From WHSW01 sp963722175 (GTDB lineage: Bacteria > Actinomycetota > Thermoleophilia > Solirubrobacterales > 70-9): a stretch of 64,000 nucleotides of DNA. The translations under genes were made by a program, and so were the position numbers. Position 1 is the first letter of the stretch. Each line of letters begins with the position of its first letter. The stretch covers positions 1,240,001-1,304,000 of the forward strand of contig CAVRKA010000004.1 in NCBI GenBank assembly GCA_963722175.1. Direction: 5' to 3'. This document shows, one piece after another, positions 1 to 8,701 of the stretch. The notes below the pieces were generated by a model. That model did not search any database, was not told where the DNA came from, and saw only the letters and a list, made by a program, of their open reading frames with translations.

Positions 1-1
1 C

Positions 2-37
2 GCGGGGATCGAGCGGCTGGTGGCCGGGTGGCGCTGA
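2..37 (+). CDS. C-terminal tail of an upstream gene, possibly prmC
   Basis: An open frame enters from the left edge and ends at TGA 35-37, giving the last eleven residues AGIERLVAGWR. It overlaps the GTG start of the next gene by ten bases. In actinobacteria the gene before a tsaC/Sua5 gene is normally prmC (release-factor glutamine methyltransferase), and a short Arg-rich end fits. The identity rests on position only. Confidence 0.35.
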   Translation, partial: AGIERLVAGWR

Positions 38-621
38 GCTCTGAGTTCGACGCCTGCATCCTCGCGGGGGGCGTCGCCGTCTTTCCCGCCGACGGCCTCT
101 ACGGACTGGCCTGCGATCCGACCCGTGCGGATGCGATCCAGCGCATCCACGAGATCAAGGGCCGCGACGACGGCAAGCCGGCGGCGGTCATGTACTTCAG
201 CCCGCTGGCGATGCGGGAGCTGGTCGCGGCGCTCGGGCCGCGGACCCGTGACGCACTCGGCGCCCTGCTGCCCGGGCCGGTGACGCTGGTCGTTGCGAAC
301 CCCGAGCACCGCTATCCGCTCGCCTGCCGCGAGGACCCGGAGCGGCTGGGGGTGCGGCTGATCGAAGGGCAGCTGGCCGGGGCGGCCTGCGCCGTCTTCC
401 AGACCTCGGCCAACCGCTCCGGCCGGCCCGCGCCGTCGCGCTTCGCCGAGATCGATCCGTCGATCGTCGCCGCGGCCGACCTGGCGATCGACGGCGGCGA
501 GCTCACCGGGCTCCCGTCGACCGTCGTCGACATCACCGCGATCGAGCAGGGCGGCGAGCCGGTGATCCTGCGCGAGGGCGCGCTCAGCCGAGCCGAGCTC
601 GAGCGCGCTCTACGTCGGTGA
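28..621 (+). CDS. tsaC: TsaC/Sua5/YrdC-family threonylcarbamoyl-AMP synthase
   Basis: The 197-residue protein is one YrdC domain. In this family the enzyme makes threonylcarbamoyl-AMP from threonine, bicarbonate and ATP for the t6A37 modification of tRNA. Visible motifs are the N-terminal FPADGLYGLACDP, the basic nucleotide-binding KGRDDGKPAAV at about residues 46-56, QTSANRSGRPAP near 126-137, and GLPSTVVDIT near 162-171. The GTG start overlaps the end of the preceding frame, as expected for a prmC-tsaC pair. No C-terminal Sua5 domain is present, so this is the short TsaC form. YciO-type paralogues share the fold, so the exact function is likely but not certain. Confidence 0.82.
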   Translation: MALSSEFDACILAGGVAVFPADGLYGLACDPTRADAIQRIHEIKGRDDGKPAAVMYFSPLAMRELVAALGPRTRDALGALLPGPVTLVVANPEHRYPLACREDPERLGVRLIEGQLAGAACAVFQTSANRSGRPAPSRFAEIDPSIVAAADLAIDGGELTGLPSTVVDITAIEQGGEPVILREGALSRAELERALRR

Positions 622-976
622 AGAACTCGAGCCGCAGCAGCTTGCCGTCGCCGACCGTCGCCATCGCCACGGCGGGCTGGGTCGCCTCGATCCCGCTCGC
701 CTGACCGCGGGCGCGGATCACGAACTCGACGATCACTCTGCCATCGCCGACGTCCTCGAAGGCGATCGGATCGAGGTTGACCGTGTCCATCACCTCGAGG
801 AACGAGGTCCACCAGCGGCGCACCCCCTCGGGCCCGTGGTAGGCCTGCGGCTCGCTGGCCACCTGGGGCGTGGTGACCATCTCGAAGTCGTCGTGGACGA
901 GGGGCAGCACCTGCTCGTAGGTATCGGACTGCAACAGGGCGAAGGCCCGCTCGATCAACTCCTTATCGCTTCCCAC
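584..976 (-). CDS. SnoaL/NTF2-like small protein
   Basis: The predicted protein has 130 residues and starts at GTG 976 (VGSDKELIERAFALL). The pattern of an N-terminal helix, then HDDFEMVT, YHGPEGVRRWW, and a closing strand LRLEFF is typical of SnoaL-like (NTF2 fold) proteins, which include polyketide cyclases, isomerases and many proteins of unknown substrate. It converges on tsaC with a 38-bp overlap and is divergent from glyA, whose start is only 22 bp away. Longer frames upstream of the GTG run across glyA and were not accepted. The substrate cannot be inferred. Confidence 0.65.
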   Translation of the reverse strand: MGSDKELIERAFALLQSDTYEQVLPLVHDDFEMVTTPQVASEPQAYHGPEGVRRWWTSFLEVMDTVNLDPIAFEDVGDGRVIVEFVIRARGQASGIEATQPAVAMATVGDGKLLRLEFFTDVERARARLG

Positions 977-998
977 CGGTTCAGTATCGTCGGAGGCG

Positions 999-2285
999 AT
1001 GACTCCTGAGCTCCCCGACGACTTCCAGACCGCCCCGCTCGCCGATGTCGACCCCCAGATCGCCGAGGTGCTGCAGCGCGAGCTCGAGCGCCAGCAGAAC
1101 ACGCTCGAGATGATCGCCTCGGAGAACTTCGTCCCCCAGGCGGTGCTCGAGGCGGCCGGCTCGGTGCTCACCAACAAGTACGCCGAGGGTTATCCCGGCC
1201 GGCGCTACTACGGTGGCTGCGAGGAGGTCGACGTCGCCGAGCAACTGGCGATCGACCGCGCCAAGGCCCTGTTCGGGGCCGGTTTCGCGAACGTCCAGCC
1301 GCACGCCGGCGCCCAGGCCAACAACGCCGCCTACATGGCGATGCTCTCACCCGGGGACACGATCATGGGCATGGCGCTCGACCACGGCGGTCACCTCACC
1401 CACGGGATGAAGCTCAACGTCTCGGGCAAGCTCTACGAGGTCGTCGCCTACCACGTCCGCCGCGAGGACCTGCTCTGCGACATGGAGGAGGTCGAGCGCC
1501 TCGCCCACGAGCACCGGCCGAAGGTGATCGTCGCCGGGTGGTCGGCCTACCCCCGTCACCTCGACTGGGCCGCCTTCCGCGAGATCGCCGACTCCGTCGA
1601 CGCGAAGCTCATGGTCGACATGGCCCACTTCGCCGGCCTGGTCGCCGCGGGCGAGCACCCGACCCCGGTCGACCACGCGCACGTGACCACGACCACCGTC
1701 CACAAGACGCTCGCGGGGCCCCGCAGCGGGATGATCCTCACCAACGACGAGGAGCTCGCGACGGAGATCAACCGTGCCGTCTTCCCGGGGCAGCAGGGCG
1801 GCCCGCTGATGCACATCATCGCCGCGAAGGCCGTCGCGCTGGGGATCGCGCTGACCGAGCCGTTCCGCGCCCGCCAGCGCCAGACGGTCGCGAACGCGAA
1901 GGCGTTCGCCGCCGAGCTGATCGCGAACGGGGTCGAGGTGCTGACCGGCGGCACCGACGTCCACCTGGTGCTGGTCGACCTCGGGCCGACCGGCCTCGAC
2001 GGCAAGACCGCCGAGCAGCGGCTCGAGCAGGTCGGGATCACCGTCAATCGCAACGCGATCCCGTTCGACGAGCGCCCGCCGATGAATCCGTCGGGGCTGC
2101 GGATCGGGACTCCGGCGCTGACCACGCGCGGGATGGTCGAGGACGACATGCGCGAGATCGCGCAGGTGATCGCGATCGCGCTCTCGGATCGCTTCGAGGC
2201 CGAGCGCGAGGCGCTGGGGGAGCGGACGCGCACCCTGATGGAGCGCTATCCGCTCTACCCGCAGCTCGCCCCGGCCACCGCCTAG
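999..2285 (+). CDS. glyA: serine hydroxymethyltransferase
   Basis: This 428-residue fold-type I PLP enzyme interconverts serine and glycine with tetrahydrofolate and feeds one-carbon metabolism. The sequence is full length for the family. Diagnostic stretches are EMIASENFVP near the N-terminus, NKYAEGYPGRRYYGG, VDMAHFAGLVAAG, and TTTVHKTLAGPRSG with the PLP-binding lysine at about residue 236. The ATG is preceded by GGAGG at 991-995. Its TAG overlaps the stop of the convergent secreted-protein gene by three bases. Its place between tsaC and the wecA/atp block resembles the order in related actinobacteria. Confidence 0.97.
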   Translation: MTPELPDDFQTAPLADVDPQIAEVLQRELERQQNTLEMIASENFVPQAVLEAAGSVLTNKYAEGYPGRRYYGGCEEVDVAEQLAIDRAKALFGAGFANVQPHAGAQANNAAYMAMLSPGDTIMGMALDHGGHLTHGMKLNVSGKLYEVVAYHVRREDLLCDMEEVERLAHEHRPKVIVAGWSAYPRHLDWAAFREIADSVDAKLMVDMAHFAGLVAAGEHPTPVDHAHVTTTTVHKTLAGPRSGMILTNDEELATEINRAVFPGQQGGPLMHIIAAKAVALGIALTEPFRARQRQTVANAKAFAAELIANGVEVLTGGTDVHLVLVDLGPTGLDGKTAEQRLEQVGITVNRNAIPFDERPPMNPSGLRIGTPALTTRGMVEDDMREIAQVIAIALSDRFEAEREALGERTRTLMERYPLYPQLAPATA

Positions 2286-2884
2286 CCGACCACCCCCGCC
2301 CACAGGCCCGTGTTCGTGAACGTCCCGGTACCGCCGCCGGCGACGCTGTAGAAGAGCGAGAACGTGTACGTGCCCTTCTCCGCCGGGAAGACGATCCAAC
2401 CGCCGCGGGCCAGCGAGGCCGTGCCGTCGACGTTGCCGGTCCCGGGGGTGCTGATCCGAAGCTGCGGATCGGGGCTGTTGAACTCCAGGATCCGCGGCGC
2501 GTTCGGGAACAGCGTCGGCTCGAACAGGTGGATCTGGGCGAGCGCGCCCCCGCCGCCACCGTCGATCTCTCCGGTGCCGCGGGCGTAGATTGCGACCAGC
2601 CCCGTCTCGGGAACGCTGATCGTCACCGAGGGGCCGCCGAGATCGGTCGCCGGGACCGACGCGGTCGGCAGCGGCCCGGGCTCGCCGTCGACCTTGATCA
2701 GGTCGAGCTTCGGCGGCTTGACGGCGCCTTCGGCGATCGCCCGGCCCTTGACGGCGGACTTGGCGATGTCGTTCGACTTCACCGAGTTCTTGCCCTTGAG
2801 GGCGACGGCCGAGCCGGTGAGCCCGACGATCAGGGCGCAGACCGCGACGACCAGGGCCGGCGAGGGCAGTCTTCTTCCACTCAT
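2282..2884 (-). CDS. secreted protein with VKSxDI-type N-terminal repeats
   Basis: The 200-residue product starts with a signal peptide (SPALVVAVCALIVGLTGSAVA, roughly residues 8-28). Next comes a segment with the repeating pattern NSVKSNDIAKSAVKGRAIAEGAVK, common in secreted proteins of Thermoleophilia. The rest is Gly/Thr-rich and beta-strand-like with no recognised catalytic motif, consistent with an extracellular beta-sandwich. The gene is convergent with glyA and divergent from the DUF354 gene. The protein whose C-terminus lies at 63617-64000 ends in a similar way. Function unknown. Confidence 0.75.
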   Translation of the reverse strand: MSGRRLPSPALVVAVCALIVGLTGSAVALKGKNSVKSNDIAKSAVKGRAIAEGAVKPPKLDLIKVDGEPGPLPTASVPATDLGGPSVTISVPETGLVAIYARGTGEIDGGGGGALAQIHLFEPTLFPNAPRILEFNSPDPQLRISTPGTGNVDGTASLARGGWIVFPAEKGTYTFSLFYSVAGGGTGTFTNTGLWAGVVG

Positions 2885-2899
2885 CTGAACCTCCCTATT

Positions 2900-2914
2900 G
2901 GAGTCGTTGACTCC
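2900..2914. promoter_or_regulatory. short perfect palindrome between divergent genes
   Basis: GGAGTC-GTT-GACTCC is a perfect 6+3+6 inverted repeat in the 74-bp gap between the secreted-protein gene and the DUF354 gene. It is a candidate operator. A TAAGTT hexamer at 2944-2949 lies nine bases before the ATG at 2959 and could be the -10 of a leaderless transcript. Confidence 0.3.
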
Positions 2915-2958
2915 CCCCAGCTACCCAAACCGCGCACTCGCCGTAAGTTTCGGCGCGA

Positions 2959-3966
2959 ATGAGGATCTGGGTCGACTGCACCGCCGCGGCTCATCCGCTC
3001 GTCCTGCGGCCGGTGATCGAACGCCTGCGCGAGCGCGGCGACGAGGTCGCGATCACGACCCGGGAGTACGGGCAGACGGTTGGCATCCTCGAGCGGCTCG
3101 GGCTGGACCACGAGGTCATCGGCGCCCACGCGGACGGCGCGACGACCGCCAAGGGTGCCGCGGTCGCGCGCCGCAGCCGGAAGCTGGCCGCCTGGGCGCG
3201 GGGGCGGCACTTCGACCTCGCGCTCGGCCACGGCTCGGTCGACCTCGCCGTGGTCAGCACGCTGCTGCGGGTGCCGTCGGCGCAGATGCAGGACTACGAG
3301 TACGCGGGCCTGCAGCGCCAGCTCGCCTTCCGCGCCGCCCGCCGGGTACTGGTCCCGGACGCGATCGGGGTCGAGGCGATGCGCCGCGCCGGCGCGGCGG
3401 AGCGCAAGCTCGTCCGCTACCCGGGGCTGAAGGAGGACTACTACCTGGCCGACTTCGAGCCCGATCCGGCCGTGCTCGGCGAGCTCGGCGTCGACGGCGA
3501 GACGGTGCTCGCGGTCGTCCGCCCGCCGCCCGAGACTTCCGCCTATCACGAGCGCAACCCGATCTACGATGCGGTGCTCGAGCGGCTCGCCGCCGACGAG
3601 CGAACGACCGCCGTGGTGATCCCGCGCACGCCGGCCCAGGGCGAGGCCGTGCGGGCGCGATCGGACCCGTCGCTGATCGTCCCCGAGCGCGCCGTCGATG
3701 CTCAGAGCCTGATCGCCTACGCCGACCTCGTGGTCGGTGCCGGCGGGACGATGAACCGCGAGGCGGTGGCCCTGGGAACGCCCGTTTACACGATCTTCAG
3801 CGGCCGCATGGGCGCCGTCGACCGCCGGCTGATCGACGGGGGGCTGCTGCGCCCGCTCGATGACGCGGCCGCGATCGAGCTGGTCAAGCGCACCACCGGG
3901 CCCGGCCCCCGGCATCCGCGCGACCCGCAGGTCCTCGTCGACGGGATCCTGGGAGCGATCCGCTAG
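2959..3966 (+). CDS. DUF354 family, GT-B-like protein
   Basis: The 335-residue protein begins MRIWVDCTAAAHPLVLRPVIERL and shows the DUF354 layout. It has an N-terminal Rossmann-like half with GHGSVDLAVVSTLLRVPSAQM near residues 94-114. A C-terminal half follows, with RPPPETSAYH, VIPRTPAQ and the glycine-rich donor-site-like GAGGTMNREAVALGTPVY near 262-279. The family resembles MurG/UDP-GlcNAc 2-epimerase GT-B folds and is found in cell-surface polysaccharide loci. The next gene, three bases downstream, encodes a lipid-linked sugar-phosphate transferase, so a role in the same glycan pathway is likely. The reaction is unproven. Confidence 0.75.
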   Translation: MRIWVDCTAAAHPLVLRPVIERLRERGDEVAITTREYGQTVGILERLGLDHEVIGAHADGATTAKGAAVARRSRKLAAWARGRHFDLALGHGSVDLAVVSTLLRVPSAQMQDYEYAGLQRQLAFRAARRVLVPDAIGVEAMRRAGAAERKLVRYPGLKEDYYLADFEPDPAVLGELGVDGETVLAVVRPPPETSAYHERNPIYDAVLERLAADERTTAVVIPRTPAQGEAVRARSDPSLIVPERAVDAQSLIAYADLVVGAGGTMNREAVALGTPVYTIFSGRMGAVDRRLIDGGLLRPLDDAAAIELVKRTTGPGPRHPRDPQVLVDGILGAIR

Positions 3967-3968
3967 GC

Positions 3969-5237
3969 ATGTTCGTCGACGGCCGGCCGGAGACGATCCA
4001 GGCGCTGTTCGCGTTCCTGGTCGCAGGCGTGCTCGCCTGGCTGCTGGTCCCGGTCGCAGAGCGGATCGCCTGGCGGATCGGGGCGGTCGACCACGCGAAC
4101 GAGCGCAGCCTCCACACCGACCCGACGCCGAAGCTCGGCGGCCTCGCGATCTTCGTCGGCACCAGCGTCGCGGCGATCCTGTTCCTGCCCTGGGCCGAGC
4201 AGACCCAGGCCCTGCTCGTCGGCGCCGTGGTGATCGTCGTCGTCGGGGTGATCGACGACATCTTCGATCTCAAACCGCTGCTGAAGCTCGCCGGGCAGAC
4301 CGTCGCCGCGGCGATTCCGGTGCTCAACGGGGTCAACGTCGCCTCGTTCACGCTCCCGTTCGTCGGCGGGGTCAACCTGCGCTCGGTCGAGCTCTTCGAC
4401 GTCAGCGTGATCGGCAGCGTTCACCTCGGCCACGTGCTGACGATCCTCGGGATCGTCGCGGTGATCAACGTGATCAACCTGATCGACGGGGTCGACGGGC
4501 TCGCCGCCGGCGTTTGCGCGATCTCCGCCGCCACCCTGTCGGTGATCGCCCTCTCGCTCGACAAGCCGGGCGCCGGGGTGCTGGCCGCGCTCACCGCCGG
4601 CGGGGCGCTCGGCTTCCTGCGCCACGGCTTCCCGCCCGCCTCCAGCTTCATGGGCGACACCGGCTCCAACCTGCTCGGCTACCTGCTCGGCGCCGTCGCG
4701 GTTCAGGGGGCGCTGAAGACGAACGCCGTGATCGCCCTGGTCCTGCCGCTGCTGATCCTCGCCGTGCCGATCGTCGACACGACGTTCGTGATCGCGAAGC
4801 GGATCAAGTATCGCCAGCCGATCTACCGCGCCGACCGTTGGCACCTGCACCACCGGCTCACCAATATCGGCTTCTCGCAGCGGCGCACGCTCGCCTACCT
4901 GTACGGCTGGGCGATCGTGATGGCGGGCCTTGCCCTGGCCCTCCGCTTCGTCCCCTACTCCGACGACCACGGCAACTTCGACCTCCTGTGGACGGCGGTG
5001 ATGATCGCCTGCGCGATCGCCGCCCTCGCCGCCAGCGTCTACCTGGTGATCACGCTCGAGATCCTGAAGCTGAGGCGAAGACGGTCAAGCGAGCTGGTCG
5101 GCGCCGGGATCGCGGCGGAGGAGGCGGTCGTGGACGAGGGCGTCGCGCGCGAGCTCGAGACCGGGAGCTTCCCCGTGGTCGATCCCGAGACGGGCGAGTT
5201 CGACGCGATCGATCCTGATCCCGTCGAGCGGCCCTAG
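3969..5237 (+). CDS. WecA/TagO/MraY-type undecaprenyl-phosphate sugar-1-phosphate transferase
   Basis: This 422-residue polytopic membrane protein (about eleven hydrophobic segments) belongs to glycosyltransferase family 4. It transfers a sugar-1-phosphate, typically GlcNAc-1-P, from a UDP-sugar to undecaprenyl phosphate to begin synthesis of a surface polymer. Catalytic signatures are DDIFDLKPLLKLAGQ near residues 97-111, the NLIDGVDGLAAG loop near 170-181, GDTGSNLLGY near 228-237, and the cytosolic RADRWHLHHRL motif near 285-295. A charged tail of about 50 residues follows the last helix. The gene is three bases from the DUF354 gene. WecA-like genes commonly precede atp operons in actinobacteria. 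Confidence 0.9.
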   Translation: MFVDGRPETIQALFAFLVAGVLAWLLVPVAERIAWRIGAVDHANERSLHTDPTPKLGGLAIFVGTSVAAILFLPWAEQTQALLVGAVVIVVVGVIDDIFDLKPLLKLAGQTVAAAIPVLNGVNVASFTLPFVGGVNLRSVELFDVSVIGSVHLGHVLTILGIVAVINVINLIDGVDGLAAGVCAISAATLSVIALSLDKPGAGVLAALTAGGALGFLRHGFPPASSFMGDTGSNLLGYLLGAVAVQGALKTNAVIALVLPLLILAVPIVDTTFVIAKRIKYRQPIYRADRWHLHHRLTNIGFSQRRTLAYLYGWAIVMAGLALALRFVPYSDDHGNFDLLWTAVMIACAIAALAASVYLVITLEILKLRRRRSSELVGAGIAAEEAVVDEGVARELETGSFPVVDPETGEFDAIDPDPVERP

Positions 5238-5242
5238 ATGGG

Positions 5243-6574
5243 CTAGCAGACCGGGCCCTGAAACTCGTACGCGCCCATGTCGACGACCGGGTCCGGGCAG
5301 TCCGAGGCGTCGGCCGCCTTCAGGCGCGCGTTGCCGGCGAGGTCCTGCTTGGAGTAGCCGGTCGGGATCGCGCCCGGGGTGCCGGCCTCGAGCGCGGGCG
5401 CGGTCGGCAGGAGCGACCAGTCGAAGGGAGCGCCGCCGACGAACTGGAGCGCCGGATCGGTCGTCGTGTTGCCGTCGGCCCCGATCACGCAGTTGTTGAT
5501 GAAGGTCGAGTCGAGGACGACCGCCTGCACGTCGGTGTGCGAGCACTCGACCGAGCCCGGGCCGGGCGGGTCGCCGAGATCGTCGCTCTGGATCTCCTCG
5601 GCGAGGATCGAGTTGGTGACGTGGACGTTGATCGACAGGTCAAAGTCCGTCGCGTCGAGCAGGAGGTCCGGGAGGCCGGGGTCGGCTACCCCCGGGACGC
5701 CGAGGTCGATCGTCGCGTTTCGCACCTGCCAGTGGCCGCCCGTACCGAAGCTGTTGTCGCGGAGGATGCCGATCTCGCCGCCGGTGATCAGCGACGAGTC
5801 GAGGGTCAGGTCGCCGTCGGTGAGGATCGCGGCGTCGGGGTTCGCGGGGTCGCTCTCGATCCAGCTGCGGCGCACCACGACCGGCGGGCCGAACGGAGCC
5901 TGGACGATTCCCGGGCCGGATACCGAGTCGCGCAGGATCCGGGAGTCGCGCATCTTGAAGCCCTCGTCGGCGACGACCCCGGCGTCGCCGCCGCAACCGC
6001 ACGGCACGCTGCCGGTGGTGTTGATCAGCGAGTTGTCGATCGCAGTCCCTCGCTCGCAGACGAAGACGACCAGTCCGGCGTCCGAGCCGGGCTGGTTCGC
6101 CGCACGGACGTGGAAGAGATCGGAGCCGCCCTCCGCCTCGATCGCGAAGGTGTCGGAGTCGGCGCCCTTGGTGTCCACGGAGACGTGGCGGAGCCTCACC
6201 TGGGTGCCGCCGCAGGCGCCGAGCAGCACCGCCGGCCCGAAGTCGTACGCTCCGGCCCCCACACCGCGCAGGATCGTCCGCGGGCCGTGCCGGGTGCCGC
6301 GAATGAGCAGCCGGTCGTCCTCGGGAAGGTCCGCGGCGACGTTGCCGACGAAGACGCCGGGGCCGATGTCGATCATGTCGCCGGGCTCCGGGGTGACGCG
6401 GTGCGCGACGAGCGCCTCCTCGACCGTTGCGCAGGCGTTGGCTTCCGTGGTGCAGTCCCCGGTGCCGCCGGCCCGGACGAAGAACGTCTCCGCCGCCTGT
6501 GCCGCCGCGGGCGGGAGGGCGAACGCGGCGAGCGCCACGGCGACGACGGCCGCTCGCCGACGAGTGGTGGTCAC
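5243..6574 (-). CDS. secreted right-handed beta-helix protein
   Basis: The 443-residue product starts with a clear signal peptide (RRRAAVVAVALAAFALPPAAAQA) and continues ETFFVRAGGTGDCTTEANACATVEEAL, the typical opening of polymorphic outer-membrane-like or pectate-lyase-like parallel beta-helix proteins. Repeating strand/turn units with buried Asn, Gly and Val fill the rest (for example LTLDSSLITGGEIGILRDNS). It ends AYEFQGPVC; paired cysteines may form disulfides. No catalytic residues are recognisable. It is convergent with the wecA-like gene (six-base gap). It is probably extracellular; ligand unknown. Confidence 0.75.
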   Translation of the reverse strand: MTTTRRRAAVVAVALAAFALPPAAAQAAETFFVRAGGTGDCTTEANACATVEEALVAHRVTPEPGDMIDIGPGVFVGNVAADLPEDDRLLIRGTRHGPRTILRGVGAGAYDFGPAVLLGACGGTQVRLRHVSVDTKGADSDTFAIEAEGGSDLFHVRAANQPGSDAGLVVFVCERGTAIDNSLINTTGSVPCGCGGDAGVVADEGFKMRDSRILRDSVSGPGIVQAPFGPPVVVRRSWIESDPANPDAAILTDGDLTLDSSLITGGEIGILRDNSFGTGGHWQVRNATIDLGVPGVADPGLPDLLLDATDFDLSINVHVTNSILAEEIQSDDLGDPPGPGSVECSHTDVQAVVLDSTFINNCVIGADGNTTTDPALQFVGGAPFDWSLLPTAPALEAGTPGAIPTGYSKQDLAGNARLKAADASDCPDPVVDMGAYEFQGPVC

Positions 6575-7017
6575 CGGTCCCTGCCTACCGTGAGCTCTGC
6601 GGTCAAGACGCTCCGTCCCTGGATCGCACCGCGGGCGATTCGTGCCCGTGATTTCGACACCGAACCATAGCCGCCCGGGGTGACGGTGCCAACCGCATTT
6701 GCCCGCAGAGCTTCGCTAGCGGCGCGTGTCACAAACCTGTTACAAGCGCGACTCCGCCTCGCGCGTTGGTGGGTTATAGTCGTCACCCGCCCGGCTGATT
6801 GCCCGAAGGGCGGCTGCTCTTTCGTCCCTGGGAGATCCTTTCTTTTTCGCCCCGCGCCATTGCCCGGCCGCTACTTCAACTACTCCGATGACCGGCCCTC
6901 CGACGAGGGGGGGCGTCGCCACGGACGGCAGTTCGCCGATCGCGGCGATGGTGGCTGGCTCGGCGGCCGGGTACAGGCCCGGCTCGTCGGCGGGCCCTGC
7001 GGGGCCGCCCGGCCCGC
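6575..7017 (+). promoter_or_regulatory. 443-bp divergent region with probable atp operon promoter
   Basis: No convincing gene is seen here. A TTATAGT box at 6774-6780 is the best -10 candidate facing the atp genes. Upstream is a direct repeat TGTCACAA (6727-6734) / TGTTACAA (6738-6745), which could be an activator or repressor site. A small GCCC-GAA-GGGC hairpin lies just downstream of the box. A frame at 6888-7079 is Gly/Pro/Ser-rich, resembles no known protein, and is treated as spurious. The exact transcription start is not defined by the sequence. Confidence 0.35.
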
Positions 7018-7506
7018 GTGGGCCGTTCGCGAGCCTCGTCGCCGGTCCTGCTCTTGTCCACGCTCGCTCTAGGCACTGAGGCCGCTGCGGCCGCCGGTTC
7101 CGAGTCCGGGGCCGCTGCGAGCGGCGCCCGCCCGGGCGTCGCGCTCCGCTATGCCGACCTGGTCCTGCTCGCGCTCGCGCTGCCGCTCTTCGTGGTCGCC
7201 GGCTGGCCGCTGGTCGGCTACGCCGCCGCGGCGTGCGCCTGGCTCGCCCAGCACGTGGTCCTCCTGTACGCCGACCGCGCGTCGGTCGCGGCGCTGCGGC
7301 GCGGCGAGCGCAACCGGGCGCTCGGGATCGTCGGCGTCTCGACCCTCGGGCGGCTGTGGCTGGTCACCCTGGCGATCCTGCTCGTCGGGCTGCTCGGCGA
7401 GCGCGAGGACGGCCTCGCCGCCGCGGTCCTGACTCTCGCCCTCGTCACCGTCCATCTCGGCAGCCTGGCGCTGACCCGGCTGCTGCAGCCGGAGGATCGA
7501 GCATGA
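7018..7506 (+). CDS. small membrane protein at the atpI position
   Basis: The 162-residue protein has a low-complexity N-terminus of about 43 residues and four hydrophobic segments (LVLLALALPLFVVAGW, VGYAAAACAWLAQHVVLLY, LWLVTLAILLVGLLG, AVLTLALVTVHLGSLAL). It is the first gene of the ATP synthase operon and its stop overlaps the atpB ATG (ATGA). AtpI proteins at this position assist assembly of the c-ring or Mg2+ handling, and they are poorly conserved. The assignment is therefore by position and topology only. The GTG start is uncertain because the N-terminal segment looks unlike normal protein. Confidence 0.55.
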   Translation: MGRSRASSPVLLLSTLALGTEAAAAAGSESGAAASGARPGVALRYADLVLLALALPLFVVAGWPLVGYAAAACAWLAQHVVLLYADRASVAALRRGERNRALGIVGVSTLGRLWLVTLAILLVGLLGEREDGLAAAVLTLALVTVHLGSLALTRLLQPEDRA

Positions 7507-8414
7507 CGACCAAGCGTTGGGCGCTGGTCGGCCTGGCCACGTACTTCGGGCTGATCATCGCCCTCTTCCTGATCGTCGGAGACGCGGGCAAGAACGACGA
7601 GTTCCAGCCCCAGAACGAGTTCAAGCTCGACCCCTGGATCGAGATCAACATCGGCGGCCTCGACCTCTCGATCAACAAGGCGGTCTTCTACCTGCTGCTC
7701 GCCAGCGGGCTGACGATCGCGACGATGGTCTGGATCGCTCGCCGCATGCAGCAGAAGCCGAACAAGGTGCAGATGGCGGTCGAGCTCGCCTACGACCTGA
7801 CCCGCAAGACGATCACCGCCGACAACATCCCCGACGAGCGCCTTGCGAAGCGCTGGTTCCCGTTCCTCGCGGGACTCTTCTTCTTCCTCTGGTTCTCGAA
7901 CATGATCGGCTTCCTGCCCCTGCCGATCAACACCGAGGAGAAGGTCAGCGTCTTCGGCCTCGAGGTCCCCTCGCTGGCCTTCTACGCCGCGACCGCGAAC
8001 CTCTCGATCCCGCTTGCCCTCACCCTGGTCGTCTGGTTCTCGTACCACGTCGAGGGCATCCGGGCGAAGGGGTTCTTCAAGTACCTGGCGAGCTGGTTGC
8101 CGCCCGGCCTCGAGAACATGGGCATCTTCGGCAAGGCGTTCTTCTTCGTGATCGAGGCGATCTCGCACTTCGCCCGCCTGATCTCGCTCTCGGTGCGATT
8201 GTTCGCCAACATCCTCGCCGGCCACCTGCTGCTCCTGTTCATGGGCGGCGGGCTGGCGGTCCTACTCGGGATCGCCGCGCTCGGGATCGCTACGTTCCCG
8301 CTCGCGTTCGTCTTCTTCATCCTGGAGGTGGGCCTGATCGCCACCCTGCAGGCATTCATCTTCTCGATCTTGACAGCCATCTACCTCGGCGGCGCGATCG
8401 CCGAGGAGCACTAA
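7503..8414 (+). CDS. atpB: ATP synthase F0 subunit a
   Basis: The 303-residue protein is the stator half-channel subunit of the H+-translocating F0 sector. It has a periplasmic N-terminal segment and about five or six membrane helices. The essential arginine is in LISLSVRLFANILAGH near residues 230-245. The final helices include FVFFILEVGLIATLQAFIFSILTAIY, the conserved second half-channel region. Translation probably couples to the preceding gene through the ATGA overlap. The size is at the upper end for bacterial AtpB. A NEFQPQNEFKLDPWIEINI stretch precedes the first conserved helix. Confidence 0.96.
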   Translation: MTTKRWALVGLATYFGLIIALFLIVGDAGKNDEFQPQNEFKLDPWIEINIGGLDLSINKAVFYLLLASGLTIATMVWIARRMQQKPNKVQMAVELAYDLTRKTITADNIPDERLAKRWFPFLAGLFFFLWFSNMIGFLPLPINTEEKVSVFGLEVPSLAFYAATANLSIPLALTLVVWFSYHVEGIRAKGFFKYLASWLPPGLENMGIFGKAFFFVIEAISHFARLISLSVRLFANILAGHLLLLFMGGGLAVLLGIAALGIATFPLAFVFFILEVGLIATLQAFIFSILTAIYLGGAIAEEH

Positions 8415-8431
8415 GAAAAGGAGCACACGAA

Positions 8432-8698
8432 ATGGATCTGTTGATTCCACTCGCGCAGGCCGCGGAGGGCGTCACCGACGACGGCCTCAAGTCGATCGCG
8501 CTTGGCATCGGCGCCGGGCTCGGCTCGATCGGAGCCGGCATCGGCATCGGGATCATCTTCGGCAAGGAGATCGAGTCGGTCGCCCGCCAGCCGGAGATGA
8601 AGGACGAGCTGCAGTCGATCCGCTGGCTGGGCTTCGCGCTCACCGAGGCGGTCGCCTTCTACACCTTCATCTTCGGCCTGATCGCCTTCTTCCTCTAG
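8432..8698 (+). CDS. atpE: ATP synthase F0 subunit c
   Basis: The 88-residue proteolipid hairpin forms the rotor ring. Helix 1 is Gly-rich (ALGIGAGLGSIGAGIGIGIIFG). The polar loop carries ARQPE with Arg52, and helix 2 carries the ion-binding Glu72 in GFALTEAVAFYTF. Helix 1 has none of the Gln residues used by Na+-type rings, so proton coupling is inferred. A strong ribosome binding site, AAGGAG, lies nine bases before the ATG, fitting the high expression needed for a multicopy subunit. Confidence 0.96.
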   Translation: MDLLIPLAQAAEGVTDDGLKSIALGIGAGLGSIGAGIGIGIIFGKEIESVARQPEMKDELQSIRWLGFALTEAVAFYTFIFGLIAFFL

Positions 8699-8701
8699 GC
8701 C

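Noticed and set aside
6888..7079. Small gene before atpI
   Set aside because: The predicted product is Gly/Pro/Ser-rich without a recognisable fold or a good ribosome binding site, and it overlaps the atpI-like start.
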